Origin: Frankia nepalensis
GTDB lineage: Bacteria > Actinomycetota > Actinomycetes > Frankiales > Frankiaceae
Assembly (NCBI RefSeq): GCF_016786325.1
Contig: NZ_JADWYU010000119.1
Coordinates: 1 to 62,840, forward strand
Direction of reading: 5' to 3'
DNA: 62,840 nt
Part shown: positions 1-7,418 of the stretch, one piece after another
Numbering within the stretch: position 1 is the stretch's first letter
How the letters are laid out: each line of letters starts with the position of its first letter
Program-made: the position numbers and the translations under genes
Notes under the pieces: generated by a model
The model's database searches: none
What the model was told of the DNA's origin: nothing
What the model saw: only the letters and a program-made list of their open reading frames with translations

Positions 1-12
1 CGCGGGCGGGCC

Positions 13-53
13 GGCGCGGGGGCGCCCCCCCGCGCCCCCCCCCCCCCCCCCCC
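13..53. repeat. GC hairpin plus 19-C homopolymer
   Basis: Bases 13-22 and 27-36 form a perfect 10-bp GC-only inverted repeat with a 4-base loop. An uninterrupted run of 19 C covers 35-53. It lies just past the stop of the leftmost permease gene, so on the minus strand it could act as a GC-rich terminator, but no T tract follows. A homopolymer of this length is also prone to sequencing error. Confidence 0.6.
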
Positions 54-65
54 GCGCCCGAGTCG

Positions 66-1157
66 TCAGCCGCCCCGGCCGGACCGGTTGCTGACGGCGA
101 GCAGCCACAGCAGGTACGGCGCGCCGACGACCGCCGTCACGACACCCACCGGGTACGACATGGACGGCACCGCGTGCTGGCCCGCGAGGTCGGCCGTCGT
201 CATCACCAGCGCGCCGACCAGCGCCGAGGGCACCAGCACCGCCGGTTCACCCGGCAGCAGCTGACGGGCGATGGGGGCGGCCACGAACGCCACGAACCCC
301 ACGGGTCCGACGGCGGCGGTGGCCACCGCGGCGAGCGCGACGGCGAGCACGACCAGCTGCGCCCTGGCGCGTTCCACCGGCACGCCGAGCGCCCGCGCCA
401 CCTCGTCGCCGGCCTGCAGCACGGGCAGCCGCCGGCCCGCGAACAGCGCCGCGGGCACCAGCACGGCAAGGCAGAGACCGAGCGTGCGGGCCGTGTCCCA
501 CGAGGACGACGTGAGGCTCCCGACGAGCCAGGCGAAGGCCTGCCGGGCGTCGTAGATGTCGGTCATGGTCAGCAGGTACGACACGACGCTGGTCAGCAGC
601 GCGTTCATCGCGATGCCGACCAGGACGAGCCGGTAGCCGGTCACCCCGCGCCGCCAGGCCAGCGCGTAGATGAGGAGCGCGGTCGCGAGCGCCCCGATGA
701 GGGCCGCGACGGACAGCGCGTAGCCGGCCAGGTCGAACAGCACGATCCCGGCGACCGCGGCCGCGCTCGCCCCGGCGGTGATGCCGATCATGTCCGGCGT
801 GGCCAGCGGGTTGCGGACCAGCGTCTGGAAGATCGCGCCAGCCAGCCCCAGCGCGAGGCCAGCCAGCACGCCGGTCAGCGCCCGTGGCAGGCGCAGGTTG
901 GTGACGATGTAGCGGCTGCGCCGGTCGCTGCCGCCGAACAGGCTCTGGACGACGTCGGGCAGCGGAATGTGGATCTCACCCAGCGACAGCGAGACACAGA
1001 GCACGAGGAAGCACAGGCCGGCCAGCGTCAGCGTCACGGCGACCAGCCGCGCCTCGCGCAGCCGGCGTACCCGCACGACCGCCGCGCGCGCCACGGCGAC
1101 GTCGGGCGCGCCGGCGCGCGCCGGCAGCGTGGCCCGCGGGTGCGGCGCGGCGCTCAT
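66..1157 (-). CDS. Iron-siderophore ABC transporter permease, FecCD family (distal)
   Basis: This is an inner-membrane permease subunit of a BtuC/FecCD-type ferric-siderophore importer. The 363-residue protein has a charged N-terminus, a first membrane helix near residues 37-60 and roughly nine further hydrophobic segments. The FecCD signature RLPR, then GLAGAIFQ, then RNPLATPD is clear near residues 90-125, and the cytoplasmic coupling loop GDEVARALGV is present. Length is normal for the family. Its ATG overlaps the stop of the upstream permease gene by four bases (ATGA type), so the two are translationally coupled. No ATPase subunit gene is seen in the window. It must lie off the left edge or elsewhere. 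Family assignment is secure; substrate is inferred. Confidence 0.93.
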   Translation of the reverse strand: MSAAPHPRATLPARAGAPDVAVARAAVVRVRRLREARLVAVTLTLAGLCFLVLCVSLSLGEIHIPLPDVVQSLFGGSDRRSRYIVTNLRLPRALTGVLAGLALGLAGAIFQTLVRNPLATPDMIGITAGASAAAVAGIVLFDLAGYALSVAALIGALATALLIYALAWRRGVTGYRLVLVGIAMNALLTSVVSYLLTMTDIYDARQAFAWLVGSLTSSSWDTARTLGLCLAVLVPAALFAGRRLPVLQAGDEVARALGVPVERARAQLVVLAVALAAVATAAVGPVGFVAFVAAPIARQLLPGEPAVLVPSALVGALVMTTADLAGQHAVPSMSYPVGVVTAVVGAPYLLWLLAVSNRSGRGG

Positions 1158-2269
1158 GGCTGGGCCACCCGGGCGCGCCGGACCAGCAGCACGAGGACCG
1201 GCGCGCCGACGAGCGCCATGACGACCCCCACCTGTACCTCCCCGGGCCGGGCGATCAGGCGCCCGACCACGTCAGCGCCGACCAGCAGGATCGCCGCGAC
1301 GACCGCCGAGTAGGCCAGGATCCAGCGCTGGTCGGGCCCGGTGATGATCCGGGCGACGTGCGGCGCGACCAGGCCGACGAACCAGAGCGGCCCGACGAGC
1401 GAGGTGGCCGCGGCGCACAGGACGACGGCCGTCGCCGCGGCGGCGCCCCGGGCAAGACCGACGCGCTGGCCGAGGCCGCGGGCGACCTCGTCGCCCAGCG
1501 CGAGCGTGTTGAGAATCCAGCCGCTGCCCAGCGCCACGACTATCCCGACGACGAGGAACGGCGCGAGCCGGCCGATCAGGTCCCACTGGCGGCCGGCGAG
1601 CGATCCGACGCTCCAGAACCGGTACTGGTCGAAGGTCGTCGTGTCGGTCAGCAGGACGGCGGTCGTCAGCGCGGTCAGCGCGGCGTGCATGGCCGCGCCG
1701 GCGAGCGCGACCTTCACCGGCGTCGCGCCACCCCCGAACGAGCCGATGACGTACACCAGGACAGCGACGGCCGCCGCCCCGGCCATGGCGAACCAGACGT
1801 AGCCCAGGGCGGCCGTGATCCCGATCTTGATCGCGCACACCACCGCGAACGCCGCGCCGGCGTTGACCCCGAACAGTCCCGGGTCCGCCAGCGGGTTGCG
1901 GGCCACCGCCTGCATGATGGTGCCCGCCAGCCCCAGCGCCGCGCCGACGAGCAGGCCCGCGACCAGCCGCGGGATCCGGTTCTCGACGACCTGGTGCTCG
2001 GCGTCGCCGGTCCCCTGGTTACGCAGCACGTCGAAGACGACATCCAGCCCGACGTGCCGGGCGCCCAGCGCGATGCTGAGGAACGACACCGCCAGCAGCA
2101 GGAGGACGAGGCCGATCAGGCCCGCCGCCAGGCGGCCGTGCCTGGCGGAGTACGGCCGCCGGTCGGCTGGGCGAGCCTCGATGACCGACCCGGCGGGTCG
2201 GTCATCGAGGCTCCCGGCGACAGCACGGCTGGGCGATGGCGCCGGCCGCGGCGCGCTCGGAAGCGCCAT
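1154..2269 (-). CDS. Iron-siderophore ABC transporter permease, FecCD family (proximal)
   Basis: This is the second FecCD-type permease (371 aa), expected to pair with its downstream neighbour as a heterodimeric channel. It shows RIPRLVAG, then GLAGTIMQ and ARNPLADPG, the loop GDEVARGLGQ, and about ten hydrophobic helices. The ATG lies two bases beyond the stop of the binding-protein gene, so lipoprotein and both permeases form one operon. The first ~50 codons are non-conserved and proline/arginine-rich, and they contain a 41-bp near-perfect palindrome, so the genuine start could lie further in. No good alternative start codon is visible. It shares IdeR-type control with the operon. Confidence 0.93.
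   Translation of the reverse strand: MALPSAPRPAPSPSRAVAGSLDDRPAGSVIEARPADRRPYSARHGRLAAGLIGLVLLLLAVSFLSIALGARHVGLDVVFDVLRNQGTGDAEHQVVENRIPRLVAGLLVGAALGLAGTIMQAVARNPLADPGLFGVNAGAAFAVVCAIKIGITAALGYVWFAMAGAAAVAVLVYVIGSFGGGATPVKVALAGAAMHAALTALTTAVLLTDTTTFDQYRFWSVGSLAGRQWDLIGRLAPFLVVGIVVALGSGWILNTLALGDEVARGLGQRVGLARGAAAATAVVLCAAATSLVGPLWFVGLVAPHVARIITGPDQRWILAYSAVVAAILLVGADVVGRLIARPGEVQVGVVMALVGAPVLVLLVRRARVAQP
2173..2213. repeat. 41-bp palindrome inside the permease 5' coding region
   Basis: Bases 2173-2192 (beginning GAGCCTCGATGACC) are the exact reverse complement of 2194-2213, with one central base between them. In mRNA this makes a 20-bp stem just inside the 5' end of the proximal permease gene. 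It could tune expression of the permeases relative to the binding protein, or be a palindromic repeat that inserted in frame. No second copy was noticed in the window. Confidence 0.85.
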
Positions 2270-2271
2270 CC

Positions 2272-3276
2272 TCAGCTACCGGCCCCGGCGGCCGCCTTCT
2301 CGAGGTAGGGGCGCAGCGCGTCCAGCGCGTAGGGGATCGACAGCGGCGTCGGCACGTTCAGGGCCACGATCGTCGCGTAGTCGAGGATCGCCACGGTGCC
2401 GGGCAGCTCGTTGAAGCCGGGGATGTCGGTGAGGTCGCTCTCGTCACCGCCGTTGATGAGGAACGCCAGGAGGTCCGCGCGCAGCAGGTCGACCCGCTCG
2501 GTGCTGACGTTCACCCGGACCTGGCCGGTCTTGGCGCTCTCCTCGACGACCGCCGGGAACATCTTCATGCCGAGCTGCTGGAAGAACACGCTCGACCCGT
2601 CGGTCTCGTCGCCCACGATGTACATCGAGTCACCGACGATGTACTGCGCGAGCGCGAAGGTCTTGTCCTTGAGCCCGGGCAGGTCCTTCGCGGTCTGCGT
2701 GACCGGCGCCTGCGCGTCGGCGATGACCTTCTCGGCCTTCTCCGGCTGGTTGAGGAACTCACCGGCCTGACGCACGAGGTCCTGCCAGGCCGGGACCTTG
2801 TCGTTCGGCGGGCCGGCGATGGTCGCGACGATGGGCGACAGCTTCTGGTACGTCGCGTCATCGGTGATCATGTACGTGGAGACGACGAGGTCGGGGTCGA
2901 GCGCGAGGATCTGCTCGATCGGCAGGCCGTCGGTGACCGAGATCTTCTCGGCGTCCGCGGGCAGCTTCGCCCAGGGCGCGGCGCCGTCGGGCATCCCCGG
3001 GTCGTCGGCGTACCCCACGGGCGTGACACCCATCGCGATCATCACGTCGGTCCACTGCTGGTCGAGGGTGACGACCCGCTTCGGAATGGACTCGATCGTC
3101 GTGGTGCCGAACTGGTGCTCGATCTTGACGGGCGCCGCGAGACCCGCGGCGCCCGAGGAGCTGGCGGGCGTGGGCGACTCGTCGTCATCAGAACTACAAC
3201 CAGCGGCCAGGCCGGCGACAAGCACCGCCACCAGCAAGGCCGGGACCGACCGCCAAAGGCGGAGGAAGCGAGACAT
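2272..3276 (-). CDS. Iron-siderophore ABC transporter substrate-binding lipoprotein
   Basis: This is a secreted, lipid-anchored ferric-siderophore receptor that delivers cargo to the two downstream FecCD permeases. The 334-residue protein starts with a lipoprotein signal: basic N-terminus, hydrophobic core and lipobox LAAGC with the lipidated Cys at residue 27. It continues as a TroA/FepB-like fold with segments such as PKRVVTLDQQWTDVMIAMGV and a helical backbone between two lobes. It is first in the operon. Its ATG directly abuts an IdeR/DtxR-type palindrome, and an in-frame stop lies four codons upstream, so no longer start exists. No Shine-Dalgarno sits at normal spacing, which suggests a leaderless or near-leaderless mRNA. 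Iron-repressed expression is inferred from the box. Confidence 0.94.
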   Translation of the reverse strand: MSRFLRLWRSVPALLVAVLVAGLAAGCSSDDDESPTPASSSGAAGLAAPVKIEHQFGTTTIESIPKRVVTLDQQWTDVMIAMGVTPVGYADDPGMPDGAAPWAKLPADAEKISVTDGLPIEQILALDPDLVVSTYMITDDATYQKLSPIVATIAGPPNDKVPAWQDLVRQAGEFLNQPEKAEKVIADAQAPVTQTAKDLPGLKDKTFALAQYIVGDSMYIVGDETDGSSVFFQQLGMKMFPAVVEESAKTGQVRVNVSTERVDLLRADLLAFLINGGDESDLTDIPGFNELPGTVAILDYATIVALNVPTPLSIPYALDALRPYLEKAAAGAGS

Positions 3277-3294
3277 AAGGTTAACTTAACCTTA
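3276..3294 (-). promoter_or_regulatory. IdeR/DtxR-type iron box overlapping promoter and start codon
   Basis: The 19-bp sequence TAAGGTTAACTTAACCTTA is palindromic apart from its centre and matches the actinobacterial iron-repressor consensus (TTAGGTTAG-S-CTAACCTAA) closely. It begins at the first base of the binding-protein start codon. A TATAAG hexamer (3296-3291 on the minus strand) is a candidate -10 element, so bound repressor would cover the transcription start. Confidence 0.8.
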
Positions 3295-3753
3295 TAAACC
3301 CCAAGTTGCCAGCCCTGCCCGCGCACGCCACCCAGGCAGCGGCGCCGAGCCGCGACGGAGTGACCGCGGCGATCCCCTACGTCACCCACCGCGCCACCCA
3401 GCGCGAGCTTCAGGTAGCACCCGCGAGCTTTAGGTTAGGTACACCTGACCAACCGATCATGGCGCAGTATAGAGCCCGACCGGTGAAGATTCACGCGGTG
3501 GTCGCGTTCCGAGCCCCCGGGCCCGCCCCCGCGCCCATAGGTGGGGCGCGCACCGCGCGAAGCGCCCCGACCGGCGGGCCGTACCCGTCAACGATCGTGA
3601 AGCCGATCGTCGGGTGACGCGCCTCGCCCGGGCACCGACGGCCGGGCCGGGCGGGCAGGCGGGCCGGACGCCCAGACGGGCCGGGCGGTGGCCAGGCAAG
3701 ACCCCGGTCGGCGACGGCCTCGGACGGCGACGACCGCCCTGTCGACGGTCGGG
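3277..3753. other. 477-bp regulatory gap between siderophore operon and CadD-like gene
   Basis: No convincing coding frame is seen. The gap holds the start-proximal iron box and a second, weaker iron box at 3430-3448. It also holds a short direct repeat in which GCGAGCTT-AGGT occurs near 3404 and again near 3424. The part next to the CadD-like gene is plain high-GC sequence downstream of that gene. Confidence 0.6.
3430..3448. promoter_or_regulatory. Second IdeR/DtxR-like box
   Basis: TTAGGTTAGGTACACCTGA matches 15 of 19 positions of the DtxR/IdeR consensus, with a perfect left half and a degenerate right half. It lies about 150 bp upstream of the binding-lipoprotein start. It may be an auxiliary repressor site or mark a second upstream promoter. 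No divergent iron gene was found beside it. Confidence 0.5.
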
Positions 3754-4350
3754 TCACAGGCCGAAGGCGCCGCCCTCGACGAGAATGATCAGGCCGATGG
3801 CGATCAGCACGGCCGGCAGGAGGACATGCCCCCAACGTGAGAGCGCCTTCGCGACCACCGGGCGGGTGGCGAAGAGCTTCCCCGCCGCGCACCAGACCGC
3901 GACCAGGACGAGGAAGACCGCGGCGTAGACGGTCATCCCGCCGGCGCCCGCGGTGGCGAACACCGGCACGTAGACACCGATGTTGTCGCCGCCGTTGGCG
4001 AAGGTGACCGCGGCGACCTCCATCGCTCGCGGCCCGCCCTGCCGCGCCTCGGTCTCGTCGTCGTCCTCGCCGCGGTGGGCCCAGGCCTGCCACGCCGCTT
4101 TGAGCCCCAACGCGAGCGGGAGCAGGCCGAGGTAGGGGACGGCGTCCTCGGGCAGGAAGGTGGCGCCGAACGCGGCGGCCCCGGCGACCACGAGGATCGC
4201 GGCGAACCCGAGGTACTGGCCGAGCACCACCCGGCGGGTGGCCCCGGGGTACCCGGCGCCCTGGGCGAAGTACAGCGCCAGGATCAGGATGTCGTCGACG
4301 TTGGTGACGGCGAACAGCCCGACCGCCTGACCGATGATGCCCAGGTTCAC
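3754..4350 (-). CDS. CadD-family cadmium/cation exporter
   Basis: This is a small polytopic membrane protein (about 198 aa from the chosen GTG) of the CadD group in the LysE superfamily, known for cadmium and related cation efflux. The diagnostic N-terminal motif VTNVDDILILALYFA is present with its paired Asp. A second matching motif, FANGGDNIGVYVPVFA, opens the second half, giving the family's internal repeat with three helices per half. The two halves are joined by an acidic loop (GEDDDETEA). The frame stays open upstream, but the extra residues are low-complexity Arg/Pro. The GTG at 4350 with GGGGA about ten bases upstream fits the family start. Substrate is not proven by sequence. No adjacent metalloregulator is seen. 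Confidence 0.82.
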   Translation of the reverse strand: MNLGIIGQAVGLFAVTNVDDILILALYFAQGAGYPGATRRVVLGQYLGFAAILVVAGAAAFGATFLPEDAVPYLGLLPLALGLKAAWQAWAHRGEDDDETEARQGGPRAMEVAAVTFANGGDNIGVYVPVFATAGAGGMTVYAAVFLVLVAVWCAAGKLFATRPVVAKALSRWGHVLLPAVLIAIGLIILVEGGAFGL

Positions 4351-4579
4351 AAGTCGCGGGTCCCCTCGGTACCGGTAGACGACGGGCCACGACGGTATCG
4401 GGCGTACGCGGACGACCGGTCGGAGCGGGCACCGGCCCGCGCCCGCGAAACCAGCCGGGCCCGCGCGAGCCGCGTCTCGCGGTCCTCGTCGCCTGCCCGC
4501 CGCGGCGCCGGTCCGGACCGCCGGCGCCGCGGTCCGGACCGGGGCCATGGCTGGGCTGCCCTGGTCCAGCGGCGCCGGG

Positions 4580-4972
4580 TCAGCCCGCGTAGGTGCCGAA
4601 GCTCCAGCGGTTGCCCTCGGCGTCGGCGACGCTGAAGCCGCGCGAGCCGTAGTCCTCGTCCGCCAGGTCCCGGACGATCTCGGCGCCGAGCGCGCGGGCG
4701 CGGGCGTGCACCTCGTCCGGGTCGTCGACGACGACGTAGACCGAGGCCGCGCCGCGCGGGACGGCGAAGGTGTCGTCCGCCCGGCCGCGGCTCGAGATCA
4801 TCACCCGGCCGCCCTCGGGCCAGAGCATCTCGCTGTGGTGGATCTGCCCGTCGTCGCCGGCCACGACGATGCCCTCCGCGAAGCCGAGTTCGACGAGCCA
4901 CGCGCGGGCCGCGCGTGGGTCGTCGTAGGTGAGGCCTGTCCAGATGTTGTGGTCGGTACGCGTGTTCGTCAT
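4580..4972 (-). CDS. VOC-family (glyoxalase/bleomycin-resistance fold) protein
   Basis: This is a single-domain vicinal-oxygen-chelate protein of 130 residues. Two beta-alpha-beta-beta-beta modules are recognisable: DHNIWTGLTYDDPRAARAWL with an HHSEMLW stretch, then SVYVVVDDPDEVHARARALG followed by YGSRGFSVADAEGNRWSFG. Such proteins bind metal or small molecules and act as isomerases, dioxygenases or resistance proteins. The specific reaction cannot be read here. Its ATG follows the stop of the AraC-type regulator gene by ten bases, and AGGTGAG sits nine bases upstream, so the two form an operon in which the regulator probably controls this gene. Confidence 0.85.
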   Translation of the reverse strand: MTNTRTDHNIWTGLTYDDPRAARAWLVELGFAEGIVVAGDDGQIHHSEMLWPEGGRVMISSRGRADDTFAVPRGAASVYVVVDDPDEVHARARALGAEIVRDLADEDYGSRGFSVADAEGNRWSFGTYAG

Positions 4973-4982
4973 AGGCCCAGGC

Positions 4983-5801
4983 TCACCTGGGCGCGGGCGC
5001 GCCGTCTTGAACGTTTGCGAGACCGTCCTCGCGCCGCCAGCGCGCCGGCGGCGCCCCGGCCAGCCGGGCCCAGTCGCGGGTCAGATGTGCCTGGTCCGCG
5101 TAACCGGTGCGCGCGGCCACCTCCGCCAGCGGCACGCCGCGGCGCACGAGCGCGACCGAGCGGCCGAAGCGCGCGACGCGGGCGAGGCGCTTCGGGCCGA
5201 GCCCCACCTCGGCGGTGAACCGCTCGGTGAGATGCCGCGGCGTCCAGCCGACCTCGGCCGCGACCCGGTGGACGGGCAGCAGGCCGCCGCTGGCGACCAG
5301 CAGCCGCCAGGCGCGGCGCACCTGCCACGGCGGCTCGCCGGCGTTCCCGGACCCAAGCCGGCGGCGCAGCGCGGACTCGACGACCGCGCGCCGCGCGGGC
5401 CAGTCCCGCGCGCAGTGCAGGTCGTCGAGCAGGCGCCCGGTCGCGGCCTCGCCGAACAGGTCGTCGAGGGTGACCAGCCGCCCGGCCAGTTCCGCGGGCG
5501 GCACTCCCAGCAGCGCGCGGGCGCCGCGCGGCGACAGCGCGAGCTGGACGCCGCGTTGCGTACCGTCGTGATGGATCAGGACGGGCCGGTCGTGCAGGCC
5601 ACCGACGCAGCTCGTCACCGCGCGCGGCTGCTCACCCGGCGCCCCGGCCACCAGCCGCTGGTCCACCGGCAGGACGAGCGTCAGCGACGGCGACGGCATG
5701 CCGACGTGCGTGCCGGGTGACGCCCCGGTGAGGTCGTAGGCATGCACTCCGCGGACATACGGCCGCAGCGAGGCGCCAGGGGTGCCGGTTCGCTCACCCA
5801 T
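4983..5801 (-). CDS. AraC-family transcriptional regulator
   Basis: This is a DNA-binding regulator of about 272 residues. The N-terminal half is a variable sensor domain with a glycine/proline-rich beta region. The C-terminal ~100 residues form the AraC double helix-turn-helix: first HTH around VHRVAAEVGWTPRHLTERF, then VPLAEVAARTGYADQAHLTRDW, ending in the usual LAGAPPARWR. The ATG at 5801 was chosen because the conserved region starts soon after. The frame is open for another 46 low-complexity codons. It is divergent from the P450 gene and cotranscribed with the VOC gene, either of which may be its target. Confidence 0.88.
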   Translation of the reverse strand: MGERTGTPGASLRPYVRGVHAYDLTGASPGTHVGMPSPSLTLVLPVDQRLVAGAPGEQPRAVTSCVGGLHDRPVLIHHDGTQRGVQLALSPRGARALLGVPPAELAGRLVTLDDLFGEAATGRLLDDLHCARDWPARRAVVESALRRRLGSGNAGEPPWQVRRAWRLLVASGGLLPVHRVAAEVGWTPRHLTERFTAEVGLGPKRLARVARFGRSVALVRRGVPLAEVAARTGYADQAHLTRDWARLAGAPPARWRREDGLANVQDGAPAPR

Positions 5802-5979
5802 GGCCACGATGCTAGCGACCGGCGACGTGCCCGGGCGGCGGCCGCCCGCGACCCGCGGCGCAGGGCCGGGCGCGTGTGCGGCGAACGCGCTGACCTGCCA
5901 GTGCGGCCGCGCCACGTTCCTGGCATGATCGCCGGTCACACCAGGAACTGTCAGGACACGGCGCGAGGGGGACGACCCG

Positions 5980-7269
5980 ATGGACGACCTGATGACCGAG
6001 GGCGCGCGGCCTGCTGGCGCCCGACCAGCCCCGGCTCACGGGCAGATCGACGTGTTGGACCGCTACCCGGCGCACGCCGGCGCGGCCCGCCTCTACGGAG
6101 ACTCGATCAGCGGCGACGTGGACGCCTTATACCGCCGGCTGCGGGCCGAGCATGGCCCGGTCGCGCCGGTGCTGCTGGAAGGCGACATCCCGGCCTGGCT
6201 GGTTCTCGGCTATCGGGAGGCGTACTACGTCGCGAGCCGCGCCGACCTCTACATCCGCGACTCGGCCGTGTGGAACGCCTGGGACCTCGTCCCCGCGGAC
6301 TGGCCGCTGCGGCCGGCCCTCGGCAACGGCGGGGACTCGGTCACGTGGGTGACCGGCGCCGAACACGCCCGCCACTCCGACGCCATCCACGAGGTGCTCG
6401 CCGCCGTCGACCCCTTCGAGCTGCGCGCCCGGTGCGAGCGGATCGCCGACGAGCTCATCGACACGTTCGCCGACCGCGGCCGGGCGGAGCTGATGTACTC
6501 CTTCGCCCACGTGATGCCGGCCCGGGCGATCGCGGGTGTCCTCGGCATCCCGGCCGAGGACACCGCCGGGATGGTCCAGGACCTCGTGGCGCTCTTCGAC
6601 CACAGCACGGACGCGCTGGCGGCGCACGGTCGCCTCATGGCGCTGGTGACCCGCCTGATCACGCAGCGGCGCGACAACCCGGGTGTCGACGCGATCTCCC
6701 GGATGGTGACGCACCCGGCGGCCTTCACCGACGTCGAGGCGCTCCAGGACATCTTCGCGATCCTCGCCTCCGGCCAGCAACCGGTCGCCTACTGGATCGG
6801 GAACACCCTGCGGCTGCTGCTGGCGGACCCGCGGTTCGCCACGACGCTGGCGGGCGGGCGGCGCAGCGTCGGGCAGGCGATGACCGAGGTCCTCTGGGAG
6901 GACCCGCCCGTCGCCAACTTCACCGGCCGCTGGGCGGTGCGCGCCGGGCAGCTCGGCGGCCAGCGCATCCAGGCCGGCGACATGCTGGTCGTCGGGGTCG
7001 CCGCGGCGAACGCCGACCCGGAGGTCCGTCCCGACCCGGCCGCCGGCCCCGGCGGCAACCAGGCCTACCTGACGTTCGGCACCGGGGAGCACCGCTGCCC
7101 GTTCCCCGCGCAGGAGCTCGCCGAGGTGGTCGCCCAGACCGCCGTGGAGGTGCTCCTCGACCGGCTGCCGGACCTCACCCTCGCCGTCCCCGCGGACGAC
7201 CTCCTCTGGAACCCGGCGATCTGGGTCCGCGGCCTGACCACCCTGCCGGTCACCTTCACCTCGGCCTGA
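5980..7269 (+). CDS. Cytochrome P450-like protein with non-canonical ExxR and heme motifs
   Basis: This is a soluble bacterial P450 of 429 residues. The heme-binding loop FGTGEHRCPF carries the thiolate Cys at residue 373, but the usual Gly two residues later is Phe. The K-helix ExxR motif is replaced by E303-V-L-W306 in TEVLWEDPP, and the I-helix reads LASGQQPVAYW without the acid-alcohol pair. Some Streptomyces P450s of the CYP156/CYP157 group, often encoded with conservon GTPase operons, also lack ExxR, and this protein resembles them. No conservon genes lie beside it. The ATG has a strong GAGGGGG upstream. It is divergent from the AraC gene and followed by a BTAD regulator. Catalytic competence is uncertain. 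Confidence 0.85.
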   Translation: MDDLMTEGARPAGARPAPAHGQIDVLDRYPAHAGAARLYGDSISGDVDALYRRLRAEHGPVAPVLLEGDIPAWLVLGYREAYYVASRADLYIRDSAVWNAWDLVPADWPLRPALGNGGDSVTWVTGAEHARHSDAIHEVLAAVDPFELRARCERIADELIDTFADRGRAELMYSFAHVMPARAIAGVLGIPAEDTAGMVQDLVALFDHSTDALAAHGRLMALVTRLITQRRDNPGVDAISRMVTHPAAFTDVEALQDIFAILASGQQPVAYWIGNTLRLLLADPRFATTLAGGRRSVGQAMTEVLWEDPPVANFTGRWAVRAGQLGGQRIQAGDMLVVGVAAANADPEVRPDPAAGPGGNQAYLTFGTGEHRCPFPAQELAEVVAQTAVEVLLDRLPDLTLAVPADDLLWNPAIWVRGLTTLPVTFTSA

Positions 7270-7418
7270 CCGGGGCGGCCGCCTGGAGCCCGCCTCCAGG
7301 CGGCTCGACGGCCTCCGACGTTCGACGGCCAGCGACGTTCGGTGGCCAAGGACGTCTCGCCTGTCAGTTGTCGGCCTCCGGCGTGGCCGCCTGGTCCTCC
7401 CGGGCGAGGATGGGCGCC

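Noticed and set aside
5742-7418. Upstream extension of the BTAD regulator frame through the P450 region
   Set aside because: It overlaps the P450 gene in another frame and has low-complexity content. The true start is the ATG at 7419 with a Shine-Dalgarno.
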